Below, piece by piece: positions 1 through 7,595 of a stretch of 64,000 nt of DNA. The stretch comes from an uncultured Bacteroides sp. (GTDB lineage Bacteria > Bacteroidota > Bacteroidia > Cytophagales > Cyclobacteriaceae), in the NCBI GenBank assembly GCA_902168185.1, contig CABHOV010000076.1, forward strand, positions 62,001 through 126,000, read 5' to 3'. The position numbers and the translations under genes are program-made. The notes below the pieces were generated by a model that saw nothing but the letters and a program-made list of their open reading frames with translations, had not been told where the DNA came from and made no database searches. The first letter of the stretch is position 1. Every line of letters begins with the position of its first letter.

Positions 1-58
1 TTATCTACTCAATGAAAATCCAGTACTTTTCAGCGCTGCAAACCCATACACTCCATAC

Positions 59-413
59 ATGAAAAAACTTGTTCAACTCGAAGAATTCGTAATGTTTTTA
101 ACAACACTGCTCTTATTTTATTGGCTGGGATTAAGCTGGTGGTGGTTTATAGGCTGCATCTTGTTGCCGGACCTGGGCATGATCGGCTATTTACACAACG
201 CCCGCACTGGAGCATGGATGTATAATCTCTTTCACCATCGGGCGATTGCCATTGTGATCGGACTTATCGGATATTTTCTGGGCAATACCATGCTGGAATT
301 TGCAGGATTGATTCTGTTTTCACATTTCCGCCATGGATCGGATGCTTGGCTATGGATTGAAATATGAATCTGGTTTCAAATTTACACACCTGGGAGAAAT
401 CGGTCAGAAGTAA
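59..413 (+). pseudogene. DUF4260 small membrane protein, frameshifted near the C-terminus
   Basis: This encodes a small integral membrane protein with hydrophobic segments and the motif set of the DUF4260 family (LEEF...WWWF...LLPDLGMIGYL...GAWMYNLFHH). Function is unknown for the family. The open frame from 59 ends at 367 with an atypical tail (HFRHGSDAWLWIEI). Removing one T from the TTT at 325-327 restores the expected ending: HSAMDRMLGYGLKYESGF, then KFTHLGEIGQK, stop at 411-413. The conserved C-terminus is therefore present but in the +1-shifted frame starting at the ATG at 333. Either the gene is truncated by a one-base insertion or the base is a sequencing error in a homopolymer. Family call fairly sure; frameshift very likely. 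Confidence 0.75.
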
Positions 414-439
414 AATAAAAATTTCATTATAACAACTTC

Positions 440-484
440 AAAAAAGAAAGGCATCAAAGAGTGAATATACTCTCTGATACCTTT
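440..484 (-). terminator. Rho-independent terminator after the ene-reductase/doxX operon
   Basis: On the minus strand an imperfect stem (AAAGG.ATCA.AGAGT against ACTCT.TGAT.CCTTT, positions 447-484) is followed by a T-rich tail. It lies 29 bases past the doxX stop. Confidence 0.75.
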
Positions 485-512
485 GCACTATATATACTAA
501 TTCTCGCTGTGA

Positions 513-926
513 CTATAATGTTGCAGGAGCCTTCGCGACAAACAAGGATTTATACGAATCGCGATATGCCCAAGCCAGGAAAAGGTGTACTGCTATAATA
601 ACTACACTCATAATTATGTTGTCGGGTGCGAGGGCAGCATGAAACAATAAAATATTGATACTGACCGGCATTAAAATAACAAGCGACACGGGTACAAACA
701 GACCCACTAACAAAAGTGCTCCGAATATAACTTCAACACTTTTCAGAAACGGAAAGAAAAAACCAGATTGAAATAATCCTGACGTGAACGCTTCTGCCTG
801 CGCACTCATGGCAGCTTGTGGCGTTGGAATAAAGTGCAGGAAGAAATTGAGACCAAAAACGAAATAAATCAATCCCAATACAACACGTGCCGCAGTCACG
901 GCCACCGATTTAATTTTAACAGACAT
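513..926 (-). CDS. DoxX family membrane protein
   Basis: A 137-residue protein with four predicted hydrophobic segments (about residues 10-30, 55-80, 80-100 and 105-122), typical in size and pattern of the DoxX family. These are inner-membrane proteins often linked to quinone or thiol redox stress, though the reaction is not established. It follows the ene-reductase by 29 bases on the same strand and is probably co-transcribed with it; a terminator follows. The pairing with a flavin ene-reductase and an ArsR regulator suggests a response to quinones or reactive electrophiles; that is inference. Confidence 0.8.
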   Translation of the reverse strand: MSVKIKSVAVTAARVVLGLIYFVFGLNFFLHFIPTPQAAMSAQAEAFTSGLFQSGFFFPFLKSVEVIFGALLLVGLFVPVSLVILMPVSINILLFHAALAPDNIIMSVVIIAVHLFLAWAYRDSYKSLFVAKAPATL

Positions 927-955
927 AAATTATATAGTTTAAAGTATATGAAGCA

Positions 956-2059
956 TTACGCATTTACCATCTCCTCTTCGAATACCGGGTAATCGGTATA
1001 TCCTTTTGCGGTAGAAGTATAGAGTGTGCTGGCATCCAGTTTAATATTCAAAGGGAAGCCTTTGCGCAGACGATCTGCAAAATCAGGATTACTAATGAAT
1101 GGTTTACCAAACGCCACGAGGTCCGCAAACCCTGACGCGAGATCTTCTTCTGCCCTGTAGAAAGTATATCCACCGGATAAGATCAACGTGTTGGTAAACT
1201 CTTCACGAATAGATCGCTTGATCGACACAGGAACTTCAGGGCCACCGCTGGCACTATGATCAACAAGGTGCATATAGGCTATACCCAGATCGTTGAGTTT
1301 ATTAGCCAGGTATGTATAGGTAGCATCGATCTCTGCATAATGAGGCAGATCTCCTAACACACCATAAGGTGATACACGAATGCCAACCCGATCTTTGCCA
1401 ATCGCATCACTTACTGCTTCTGCTATAGCCAGCACCAGGCGGCTACGGTTTTCAATACTACCGCCATACTCATCGGTGCGTTTGTTTGAATGTGGTGATA
1501 AAAACTGCTCAAGTAAATAACCATTTGCTGCATGCAATTCTATACCATCGAAGCCAGCTTCTATAGCGTTCAAAGCTGCAGTCACAAATTCAATTGTTAC
1601 TTCCTCTATCTGACCTTTGCTCATGGCCTGTGGTACAGGGAGTTTTTTCTTTCCCTCCTGGTCTGTCCACACCTCGCCTTGTGCTGCTATAGCAGAGGGC
1701 GCCAATATTCTTGCACCTTGTGGTATATTAAGACCATGTCCCATGCGACCGGCATGCATAAGCTGCATGAAAATTTTTCCTCCTCTGCTATGAACACCTT
1801 CCGTTACCTGTTTCCAGGCATCCACCTGTGCCTCAGAAAATATACCCGGCATGCGCGCATAGCCCAGTCCGTTGGGTGAAGGAGAAACACCTTCAGTGAT
1901 GATAAGACCGGCCGAAGCGCGTTGTGTATAATAGGTAGCCATCAGTTTGTTCGGGAGATTGTGAAGCGCACGATTGCGCGTCATCGGCGCCATTACCAGG
2001 CGGTTGTTAAGCGTAACATCTCCTAATTGATAAGCAGAAAAAGCGGTTGTAGTATTCAT
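956..2059 (-). CDS. Old yellow enzyme family ene-reductase (NemA-like)
   Basis: A 367-residue FMN-dependent alkene reductase that reduces activated C=C bonds (enals, enones, maleimides, nitro compounds) with NAD(P)H. The family landmarks are present: APMTRNR near residue 27 (flavin-contacting Thr), the substrate-binding pair H176/N179 in ELHAANGY followed by Y181, the SPHSNKRTDEYGGS loop and the C-terminal FGKPFISNPDF. Full length for the family. It is the first gene of a two-gene unit with doxX. Upstream lie a terminator for the arsR gene and one copy of a 21-bp repeat that also occurs just past arsR, so the ArsR protein is the likely regulator. Confidence 0.93.
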   Translation of the reverse strand: MNTTTAFSAYQLGDVTLNNRLVMAPMTRNRALHNLPNKLMATYYTQRASAGLIITEGVSPSPNGLGYARMPGIFSEAQVDAWKQVTEGVHSRGGKIFMQLMHAGRMGHGLNIPQGARILAPSAIAAQGEVWTDQEGKKKLPVPQAMSKGQIEEVTIEFVTAALNAIEAGFDGIELHAANGYLLEQFLSPHSNKRTDEYGGSIENRSRLVLAIAEAVSDAIGKDRVGIRVSPYGVLGDLPHYAEIDATYTYLANKLNDLGIAYMHLVDHSASGGPEVPVSIKRSIREEFTNTLILSGGYTFYRAEEDLASGFADLVAFGKPFISNPDFADRLRKGFPLNIKLDASTLYTSTAKGYTDYPVFEEEMVNA

Positions 2060-2078
2060 AGTCGATGATTTAATAATG

Positions 2079-2099
2079 CATTTAAATATTTCGATATAT
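2079..2099. promoter_or_regulatory. Candidate ArsR operator, copy 1
   Basis: A 21-bp element, CATTTAAATATTTCGATATAT, 20 bases upstream of the ene-reductase start. It matches the element at 2176-2196 at 20 of 21 positions. Two near-identical elements flanking the arsR terminator suggest regulator binding sites. Function is inferred from position only. Confidence 0.5.
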
Positions 2100-2103
2100 C
2101 AGT

Positions 2104-2130
2104 TTAAAAAAAGAGCCTTGTGAAAGGCTT
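2104..2130 (-). terminator. Terminator between arsR and the ene-reductase
   Basis: On the minus strand AAGCCTT-TCAC-AAGGCT is followed by CTTTTTTT: a short perfect stem with a T-tract. It separates arsR from the downstream ene-reductase, implying that the latter has its own promoter in 2060-2103. Confidence 0.75.
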
Positions 2131-2175
2131 GCTTGAGTCTATAAATGCAAAAGCTTCTTTTTTAGTTCATCGATC

Positions 2176-2196
2176 CATTTAAATTTTTCGATATAT
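2176..2196. promoter_or_regulatory. Candidate ArsR operator, copy 2
   Basis: CATTTAAATTTTTCGATATAT, 18 bases past the arsR stop codon and in the same orientation as copy 1, with one mismatch. Confidence 0.45.
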
Positions 2197-2214
2197 TTTT
2201 ATAAAAAAATAGTT

Positions 2215-2499
2215 TTAAACGAATTTCAGTTGATTAATGCTCAACGTATACTCTTTCAGAATCTTCTCGTTCAAAATGTATTTATGATTTCTGCCCTCTT
2301 TTTCAGGCTCAATAAGTCCTGCCTCTATTAAAACTTTGAGGTGATGGCTCACGGATGGCTGTGCCAGATCACTTTCTTCCTGTATTTGGGAACAATGACC
2401 ACAACCACCTTTTTTGGAAATGTGCTGAAGGATCTTTAAACGGTTGGCATCGCCTAACGCTTTGGAGATCTTTTCGATTTGTTTTGTACTCAGTGCCAT
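2215..2499 (-). CDS. ArsR family transcriptional regulator
   Basis: A 94-residue winged-helix repressor. The recognition-helix region SVSHHLKVLIEAGLIEPEKEG is the classic ArsR/SmtB signature. The frame stays open upstream, but the start at 2499 (MALSTKQ) gives the usual family length, whereas the upstream extension is unlike the family. Residues C33 and C36 form a C-G-H-C pair just before the HTH, which could bind metal or sense thiol redox state. The downstream ene-reductase and DoxX genes point to an electrophile- or quinone-responsive repressor. This assignment is inferred. Confidence 0.88.
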   Translation of the reverse strand: MALSTKQIEKISKALGDANRLKILQHISKKGGCGHCSQIQEESDLAQPSVSHHLKVLIEAGLIEPEKEGRNHKYILNEKILKEYTLSINQLKFV

Positions 2500-2600
2500 T
2501 CTATTGAAGGATGCAAATATATTAATCCTCCCGTAAAGTACATAAAGACATCGAAAAAGGTTCAAACGTTTATTCGCCCTGCGCTACGCTGCAATTCGTT

Positions 2601-3980
2601 TTACAGATGTAGTCGTTGCTTCGTCCAGCGTGCAATGTCTTGCTCATAATGAGTAATCAACACCAGCGTGGTTGACGCTTGCAGGTGCTCTTGCAGATAC
2701 CGATTTACGCGCTCTTTATTTACTGTATCCAGAAACTGAAACGGTTCATCCAGCAGCAAGAGTTCTTTATCAGAAAGCAGACCGATGATGATCAGCATTA
2801 ATTGCAACTGACCGGATGACAGATTTTTGACTGGCTTCGAAAGAAACGAATGTGCTTCGAAATATAGCGCTATATCTTCCAACGCCTTGCGATCGGTATT
2901 CTGCTTCTGACTGACAATATACTCTTGTGCGGACATGGTGATGTACTGCGGATTCAAATAGCTGATCAATTCAGGACCGAGGTAGTTTATCCGGTTTTTA
3001 ATATCCCAGATGGATTCACCGCTCCCCCTCCGCTTTCCGAATAAATATACCTGCTGACTGTAGGCCATGGGATGATCGGCAAAGATCAGACTAAATAGAG
3101 TAGTTTTACCGGAACCGTTTCTGCCGGTGAGCGCCCAACGTTCGCCCGGGTATATCTTCCAGTTCAGATTTCGGATGATATCCCGTTCGCCATACCGAAT
3201 CGTTACGTCTCTCATCTCGACTACTGGTGTACCACTCCTCTCCTTATCACTATATAGTTCTTGTTTGATGGCAGGCATGGAAGTATATACCACATCCTGA
3301 ACAGCGGCAATTTTAAAATTATCCAGAACCAGCTTTCGGTTTATGGCAGCGGGCAGGTGATGCTCATGGTCTACCAGGATCAGTTGGATACTATAGGCCT
3401 TTGTCAGGTGATCCATAAAAGCAATCAGGTCCGCACGACTGGCATAGTCCAAACCTTCAAAAGGATAATCGAACAATAAGACCTTGGGTAATTCACGCAC
3501 CAGGTTTTTCAGGATCAATACTTTCTTTAACTGTCCGTTGGAAAGTCGCGTCACCTCTATATTAAGTAATGCATCAATGTTAAAGCTTTCGGGGAAGTCA
3601 AGCACATGCAATCGTTCAATGTCTTCACCAAAAAGATCACGAACCAACGGAATCCGCTCATCCCCTATAGAATAGTAACGCTGTTGATAAAACAATTCGT
3701 GCTGCTGAAGAAAAGCCTGTATAGCATGAGCCGGGATGTAGTGTATATTTTGCTTTCGTTGTGCGAAACGCTCGTCCCATGTTGCTCCGGTAACAAAATC
3801 ATATGCAACCTCTCCCTGCGAAGCATGCGAGTGACCGGCAAGCAACTCCAATAGCAGCGTCTTGCCACTGCCGTTGGTTCCGGTGATAACCCAATGTTCA
3901 TTTGTCTTTATACTCCAGCTGAAGTTCTCGAACAATTTGCTCCCAACCTTTACAACGTTAACGTTCCGCAGTTCAATCAT
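2601..3980 (-). CDS. Tandem ABC ATPase (ModF-like)
   Basis: A 459-residue protein made of two ABC nucleotide-binding domains with no membrane segment, similar in layout to ModF/PhrA. Domain 1 has Walker A GTNGSGKT and signature RLSNGQ, but its Walker B reads LLLFDYPFEGLD, with Tyr in place of the catalytic Glu. Domain 2 is complete: GRNGSGKT, NLSSGQLQ and LLLLDEPFQFLD. Domain 1 may therefore bind but not hydrolyse ATP. No permease or binding-protein gene is adjacent, so a transport role cannot be confirmed; the family may act in other ATP-dependent processes. Confidence 0.82.
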   Translation of the reverse strand: MIELRNVNVVKVGSKLFENFSWSIKTNEHWVITGTNGSGKTLLLELLAGHSHASQGEVAYDFVTGATWDERFAQRKQNIHYIPAHAIQAFLQQHELFYQQRYYSIGDERIPLVRDLFGEDIERLHVLDFPESFNIDALLNIEVTRLSNGQLKKVLILKNLVRELPKVLLFDYPFEGLDYASRADLIAFMDHLTKAYSIQLILVDHEHHLPAAINRKLVLDNFKIAAVQDVVYTSMPAIKQELYSDKERSGTPVVEMRDVTIRYGERDIIRNLNWKIYPGERWALTGRNGSGKTTLFSLIFADHPMAYSQQVYLFGKRRGSGESIWDIKNRINYLGPELISYLNPQYITMSAQEYIVSQKQNTDRKALEDIALYFEAHSFLSKPVKNLSSGQLQLMLIIIGLLSDKELLLLDEPFQFLDTVNKERVNRYLQEHLQASTTLVLITHYEQDIARWTKQRLHL

Positions 3981-4090
3981 GTGGTAAAACTAATTGTTGT
4001 TATAACAGATTAATAAGTATAGCATTGAAATCACAACGATATAATAAAATATTAAATTTACTGCCGTTACCGTTACCCGACCCCCTCCTC

Positions 4091-4303
4091 ATGGAAAACG
4101 AAAAACTGGAGTTCTTCAAGCTCGATGAGATTGATCGCAAAGTTTTGCTTTGGCTGCTCGCCCATGTTTCTCAGAAATCAGTTGTCGCCTGGATCGATTA
4201 TATCGCTTCGGAATATAGGCATGGGAAATCTGTGACCATCGATTCCGACAGGTTGTTCGCTGAAATGCAAGATGAAATTTTACACAAGTCTGGCGAGATA
4301 TAG
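4091..4303 (+). CDS. Hypothetical small protein
   Basis: A possible 70-residue soluble protein starting at MENEKLEFF; the open frame extends upstream to 4025, but the extra residues are low-complexity Leu/Pro. It is acidic, with a probable helical core (LDEIDRKVLLWLLAHVSQKSVVAWIDYIAS). No family is recognised. It lies alone between the divergent ABC gene and the GyrI-like gene, with no clear ribosome-binding site. Coding status is uncertain. Confidence 0.4.
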   Translation: MENEKLEFFKLDEIDRKVLLWLLAHVSQKSVVAWIDYIASEYRHGKSVTIDSDRLFAEMQDEILHKSGEI

Positions 4304-4394
4304 CGCCCTCCTATTTTAAAAATCGTACAAGCAAGGTCATCAACTGACATACTGTTGTCATTCCGGCTATTCTCTTTTGCATAAAGAGATAGCC

Positions 4395-5015
4395 ATGGAA
4401 AAATTAAACCTTACAAAAAAATACAAATCGTATTACTCGGCCAGTAATAAACCACAAGTGGTGGAGCTCCCTTCTGTATCCTATTTATCCATCGAAGGTG
4501 TAGGTGATCCGTCTTCAAAATCCTTTGCCGATAAAATTCAGGCGCTATATTCGGTTGCTTACACTGTGAAATTTTCATCGAAAGCGCAGCAACGTGATTT
4601 CATTGTTCCCAAGCTGGAAGGACTTTGGTGGTTCGATGATCGATTTGGAAAGTTAACGATGCATGAAGCACCCTTGCTGATACCGCGCAGTGAATGGCAT
4701 TGGCGTTTACTAATCCGCATGCCGGAATTTATTACCGAAGACATGATCCACGAAGCTAAATCTACTGTAATCACCAAAAAAAACATAGTCCTTGCAGAAG
4801 AGACAACCTACTTTACCTTGAATGAAGGTAAAGTAGTGCAGATGATGCACGTTGGTCCTTTCGATCGCGAGCCTGAGACATTGCAAGTGATGCAAAGCTT
4901 TATAGAGAAGAAGAAGTTTGGTAAAGCAGGACATCATCATGAAATATACTTATTTGACTTCAGGAAGAGTGCCCCTGAAAAATTGAGAACGATTTTACGA
5001 GAGCCGGTTAACTAA
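4395..5015 (+). CDS. GyrI-like (AraC effector-binding fold) protein
   Basis: A 206-residue cytoplasmic protein resembling the stand-alone GyrI-like small-molecule-binding proteins: the beta-strand ELPSVSYLSIEGVGDP near the N-terminus, the LEGLWWFDDR segment, and the closing HVGPFDREPETL...HHHEIYLFDFRK. Such proteins bind small hydrophobic ligands; some hydrolyse reactive compounds. The start is put at 4395 (MEKLNLTKKYKS), six codons inside the open frame, because family members begin this way. It converges on the alpha/beta hydrolase gene with only 16 bases between. Confidence 0.75.
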   Translation: MEKLNLTKKYKSYYSASNKPQVVELPSVSYLSIEGVGDPSSKSFADKIQALYSVAYTVKFSSKAQQRDFIVPKLEGLWWFDDRFGKLTMHEAPLLIPRSEWHWRLLIRMPEFITEDMIHEAKSTVITKKNIVLAEETTYFTLNEGKVVQMMHVGPFDREPETLQVMQSFIEKKKFGKAGHHHEIYLFDFRKSAPEKLRTILREPVN

Positions 5016-5031
5016 TATAGGGATTTGGTTT

Positions 5032-5943
5032 TCAAGTCAAGGATTTACTTCCGATAAAATCTAAACAAGCCTGTACCACCTCTTGGTCGCGAAGGATACG
5101 AACGTGCCCTAGCCCTGACGTTATTTTTAGAGTGGCTTTGGGATATGCCTGCTGTAGCATCCATGCGTTTTTTAGCGATGCTTCTTTATCATGTTCGTCA
5201 TGAACAATGAGCCAGTCAATCGTTGTTTTCAATTGTTGTGCGAAATGAGCCGCAGTGAGTTCATCGAACGAACGGTTAAAGGATTGCTGAATAAATGCTT
5301 TCAGTTTTTGTTCTGCCTGACGTGATCCATTGAGACGCGCAGCAAATTCATGGATGATCTCATCACCAATTGAAGGCGTTGCAATGGTTACGACCGTGGT
5401 GGTTTGAAGGCCTTCCGTAAGCGCAAACATGGTGGCAGTTCCTCCAATAGAATGCGCAAGTATAGCATGCACATTGCCAACTTTTCTCTCCAGAGCAAGT
5501 ATAGTATTTCTGAATTCGAAGATGTTAGTCTTTCTTCCGGAAGATCGTCCGTGAGCAGGCGCATCAAACGCGATAACCTGGTATCCATTTTTACTGAAGC
5601 CCTCAATAATACTTCTGAACTGCGAAGCGCGGCCAGCCCAGCCGTGTACCAATACTATTGCCGGGCCTTTGCCCCATGTATATACTTGTATCGTACGGGT
5701 ATCGACATTCAATAAAAATGTTTCAGCTCGCTGAAGGATCTCTTTTTCTGTCGCGGGTATAGGATACCGGGGTGGTGCAAAAAACATTTTTATGAAAAGT
5801 GAATGAGCGTACCCGGGCGCTATAGATTCAAGCTTGGGGAAAATCCAGCGTATAAAACGCATAGCCATCGGGATGCGTGGCGTCTTTTTCTTTACAGTTG
5901 CAACAGGTTTTACGATCGTAACTTCTTCCACTATGCTTTCCAT
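5032..5943 (-). CDS. Alpha/beta hydrolase
   Basis: A 303-residue alpha/beta-fold hydrolase. Landmarks are the oxyanion-hole strand IVLVHGWAGRASQF, the turn FDAPAHGRSSG, the nucleophile elbow AHSIGG (Ser), and a late His in SGLGHVRIL that can complete the triad, with an Asp in IVHDEHDKE. The N-terminal 60 residues precede the core and carry hydrophobic stretches, possibly membrane-associated. The substrate is unknown. It starts 2 bases after the stop of the small secreted protein gene, so the two form an operon under the divergent MerR-side control region. Confidence 0.85.
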   Translation of the reverse strand: MESIVEEVTIVKPVATVKKKTPRIPMAMRFIRWIFPKLESIAPGYAHSLFIKMFFAPPRYPIPATEKEILQRAETFLLNVDTRTIQVYTWGKGPAIVLVHGWAGRASQFRSIIEGFSKNGYQVIAFDAPAHGRSSGRKTNIFEFRNTILALERKVGNVHAILAHSIGGTATMFALTEGLQTTTVVTIATPSIGDEIIHEFAARLNGSRQAEQKLKAFIQQSFNRSFDELTAAHFAQQLKTTIDWLIVHDEHDKEASLKNAWMLQQAYPKATLKITSGLGHVRILRDQEVVQACLDFIGSKSLT

Positions 5944-5945
5944 CC

Positions 5946-6326
5946 CTATATAATTTTGAGTTTTATAATGACGCCTTTTGTTTTGTTATTGATCGTACAA
6001 TTCAAAATAACCTGATATGTACCCGGTGCAGTCTGGCTGGTAGTTGTGATCACAGCAGCATACGCATTATCATTTCCCTCCAGTGCATCGCAGCGAATGG
6101 TTACACCTTGCGGGAGTATACTGGCAACATTGAACGTTGCCTCCGATCGCTGGTAATTTTTAGAGCGCAGCAATTGCACATCAACTTTCCCTGAGTTCCC
6201 TGCCGGAACCTCCACAGCAACAGGGGCAGCACGGACAATGAATTCTTTATTCGGTGTTCCATTATTTTGCGCCTTCGACACAAAAAATACCGTACAGAGT
6301 AAAATGACGAGTGACAAATGTTTCAT
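5946..6326 (-). CDS. Small secreted protein, beta-sandwich type
   Basis: A 126-residue protein with a clear signal peptide (about residues 1-19, cleavage near SKA-QNN). The mature part is strand-rich (VEVPAGNSGKVDVQLLR, APGTYQVILNCTI, GVIIKLKII), like the Ig-like domains found in exported Bacteroidota proteins, with two Cys that could form a disulfide. It is the first gene of a two-gene unit with the alpha/beta hydrolase. An MerR-type palindrome sits about 60 bases upstream. No specific function is recognised. Confidence 0.65.
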   Translation of the reverse strand: MKHLSLVILLCTVFFVSKAQNNGTPNKEFIVRAAPVAVEVPAGNSGKVDVQLLRSKNYQRSEATFNVASILPQGVTIRCDALEGNDNAYAAVITTTSQTAPGTYQVILNCTINNKTKGVIIKLKII

Positions 6327-6375
6327 ACCATTTTTTGTTTGATAATAGGTGTCGTGTTTTCAATTTTGCAATGAA

Positions 6376-6405
6376 GGTATAGCGTAGAGTATAGTCGACT
6401 GTCAA
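6376..6405 (-). promoter_or_regulatory. Candidate MerR-controlled promoter and operator A
   Basis: Reading leftward, TTGACA (6405-6400) and TATACC (6381-6376) are separated by 18 bp. Those 18 bp contain the imperfect palindrome GTAGAGTATAGTCGAC (6384-6399), which matches its own reverse complement at 12 of 16 positions. A palindrome inside an elongated spacer is the usual layout for MerR-type activation. It points at the 5946-6326 gene. The E. coli-like boxes are unusual for Bacteroidota, so the promoter part is less sure than the palindrome. Confidence 0.45.
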
Positions 6406-6460
6406 GAGAAAAACGTGATTTTTTTCGGAGGAAGTATTAATTTTAATAATCTTCACAACC

Positions 6461-6476
6461 ATAGAGTATACTCTAC
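6461..6476. promoter_or_regulatory. Candidate MerR operator B
   Basis: ATAGAGTATACTCTAC contains the perfect 14-bp palindrome TAGAGTATACTCTA (6462-6475) and shares the GTAGAGTATA half-site with operator A. It lies 20 bases upstream of the merR start, as expected for autoregulation. Confidence 0.55.
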
Positions 6477-6496
6477 ACTCGTTAAACAACTTGCTT

Positions 6497-6904
6497 ATGT
6501 TGATTGGAGAACTCGCTCAAAAAACAAATCTTTCCAGGCACACCATCCGGTTTTATGAAAAACTCGGACTTATCCAGGTCCCTGCTAAATCGCGGCGTAA
6601 AAACAATTACAAAGAATATCCGGAAGAAACACTGAATCGCATTACGGCTATCAAGGAAATCACCGCCAAGGGTTTTACGCTGAAAGAGGCAAGGGGCATA
6701 ATCACACTGGTGAACAACGGTACACTCGATGCCGAACGGGGCCGGAAATATCTTTCCAAAAAACTCAACCTCGTTCAAAAACAAATTGATGACCTTACGC
6801 GCACGAAAAATAATTTACTGATGATGATCGAGCAGTGTGGCACGGAAGCCTGTGAGGTAGCACAGATACTTCACGGAAAAAAACTTGAAGCAGAGACGGC
6901 ATAA
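6497..6904 (+). CDS. MerR family transcriptional regulator
   Basis: A 135-residue MerR-type regulator. The N-terminal winged helix is clear (LIGELAQKTNLSRHTIRFYEKLGLI, with KNNYKEYPEETLNRI as the wing), followed by a long dimerisation helix (about residues 75-112) and a short C-terminal segment with C114 and C119. A C-terminal Cys pair in this class often binds metal or senses oxidants, though the spacing differs from CueR/ZntR. The start at 6497 (MLIGELA) is preferred over the TTG two codons earlier. Two related palindromes in the intergenic region are its probable operators, controlling itself and the divergent secreted-protein/hydrolase pair. Confidence 0.88.
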   Translation: MLIGELAQKTNLSRHTIRFYEKLGLIQVPAKSRRKNNYKEYPEETLNRITAIKEITAKGFTLKEARGIITLVNNGTLDAERGRKYLSKKLNLVQKQIDDLTRTKNNLLMMIEQCGTEACEVAQILHGKKLEAETA

Positions 6905-6933
6905 AAAAACCGGCCGCTTTCAAGCAGGCCGGT
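6903..6933 (-). terminator. Terminator between merR and the TerB-like gene
   Basis: The stem ACCGGCC/GGCCGGT (6909-6915 with 6927-6933) has a run of seven T on the minus strand, so it mainly serves the leftward TerB-like gene; the same hairpin sits right after the merR stop. Confidence 0.8.
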
Positions 6934-6959
6934 CTTAACAACTTCTGGATATTGGGCTC

Positions 6960-7394
6960 CTAGCGATTGTCTTTCACACGTTCATAAACAAACTCCACAA
7001 ACTCTTTCCACTCTGCAGGTGAAGGAACATTTTCCCGGAACAGCTGCATCAGCTGTTCAAAAATTTCGGGGTGAAGCTTAAAGGCTCCGATGATGCTAAC
7101 CATAAATTCAACTTCGCGATCACTCACCTGGCTGTCAACATGAATGATTTGCATCAAGTCATACAACAAGTTCATTCTGTTGTTGATTGATTCCGGCAAA
7201 AATATTTCGCAGTTGCCGGGGTCATCAATCAATTGGTTAACCTGCCATTCTTTCAACCCACGCTTAACACCTATTTTTTGAATCAGTACTTTTTCTTCAT
7301 CATCAAGGTTGCCGTCTGAAGATGCCATACAGATCAGGTTGCGCAGGTAATTTCGCTTATAGCTTGCGCGCTGATGTTCAAAAAAGGTAGTCAT
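6960..7394 (-). CDS. TerB-like protein
   Basis: A 144-residue all-helical acidic protein with the TerB-type pattern: NLICMASSDGNLDDEEKVLIQKIG near the N-terminus and a second matching half (MQIIHVDSQVSDREVEFMVSIIGAF). The paired Asp/Glu motifs are the putative metal-binding sites of this fold. The start at 7394 (MTTFFEHQ) is preferred over one 14 codons upstream. A second protein of the same general type is encoded at 63363-63749. The role is unknown; TerB domains occur in tellurite resistance and envelope-stress contexts, but no ter genes are here. Confidence 0.7.
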   Translation of the reverse strand: MTTFFEHQRASYKRNYLRNLICMASSDGNLDDEEKVLIQKIGVKRGLKEWQVNQLIDDPGNCEIFLPESINNRMNLLYDLMQIIHVDSQVSDREVEFMVSIIGAFKLHPEIFEQLMQLFRENVPSPAEWKEFVEFVYERVKDNR

Positions 7395-7595
7395 GGGTTT
7401 GAGTTCTCTCCCTATGGTTTGCAAATGCAGTTCCAACTATAGCGAACGATCTATATACTTGCTCTGGTATATATGAAATCTTTGTTTTTGCTTCTCAAAT
7501 GAAGTTTATGCATCTGCACAGATTTGTATTTCACAGCAGGTTTGTGCCAATAAGAGGCCTATAGTATATCAAAATGGGAATTTATACTACGGCGT
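7395..7595. other. Intergenic region without a recognised feature
   Basis: About 200 bases with several TATA clusters (for example around 7452 and 7470). No ORF or hairpin stands out. Confidence 0.5.

Noticed and set aside
1532-1879. A 115-codon open frame antisense to the ene-reductase
   Set aside because: Cys/Ser-rich antisense product without a family match; the ene-reductase frame is certain.
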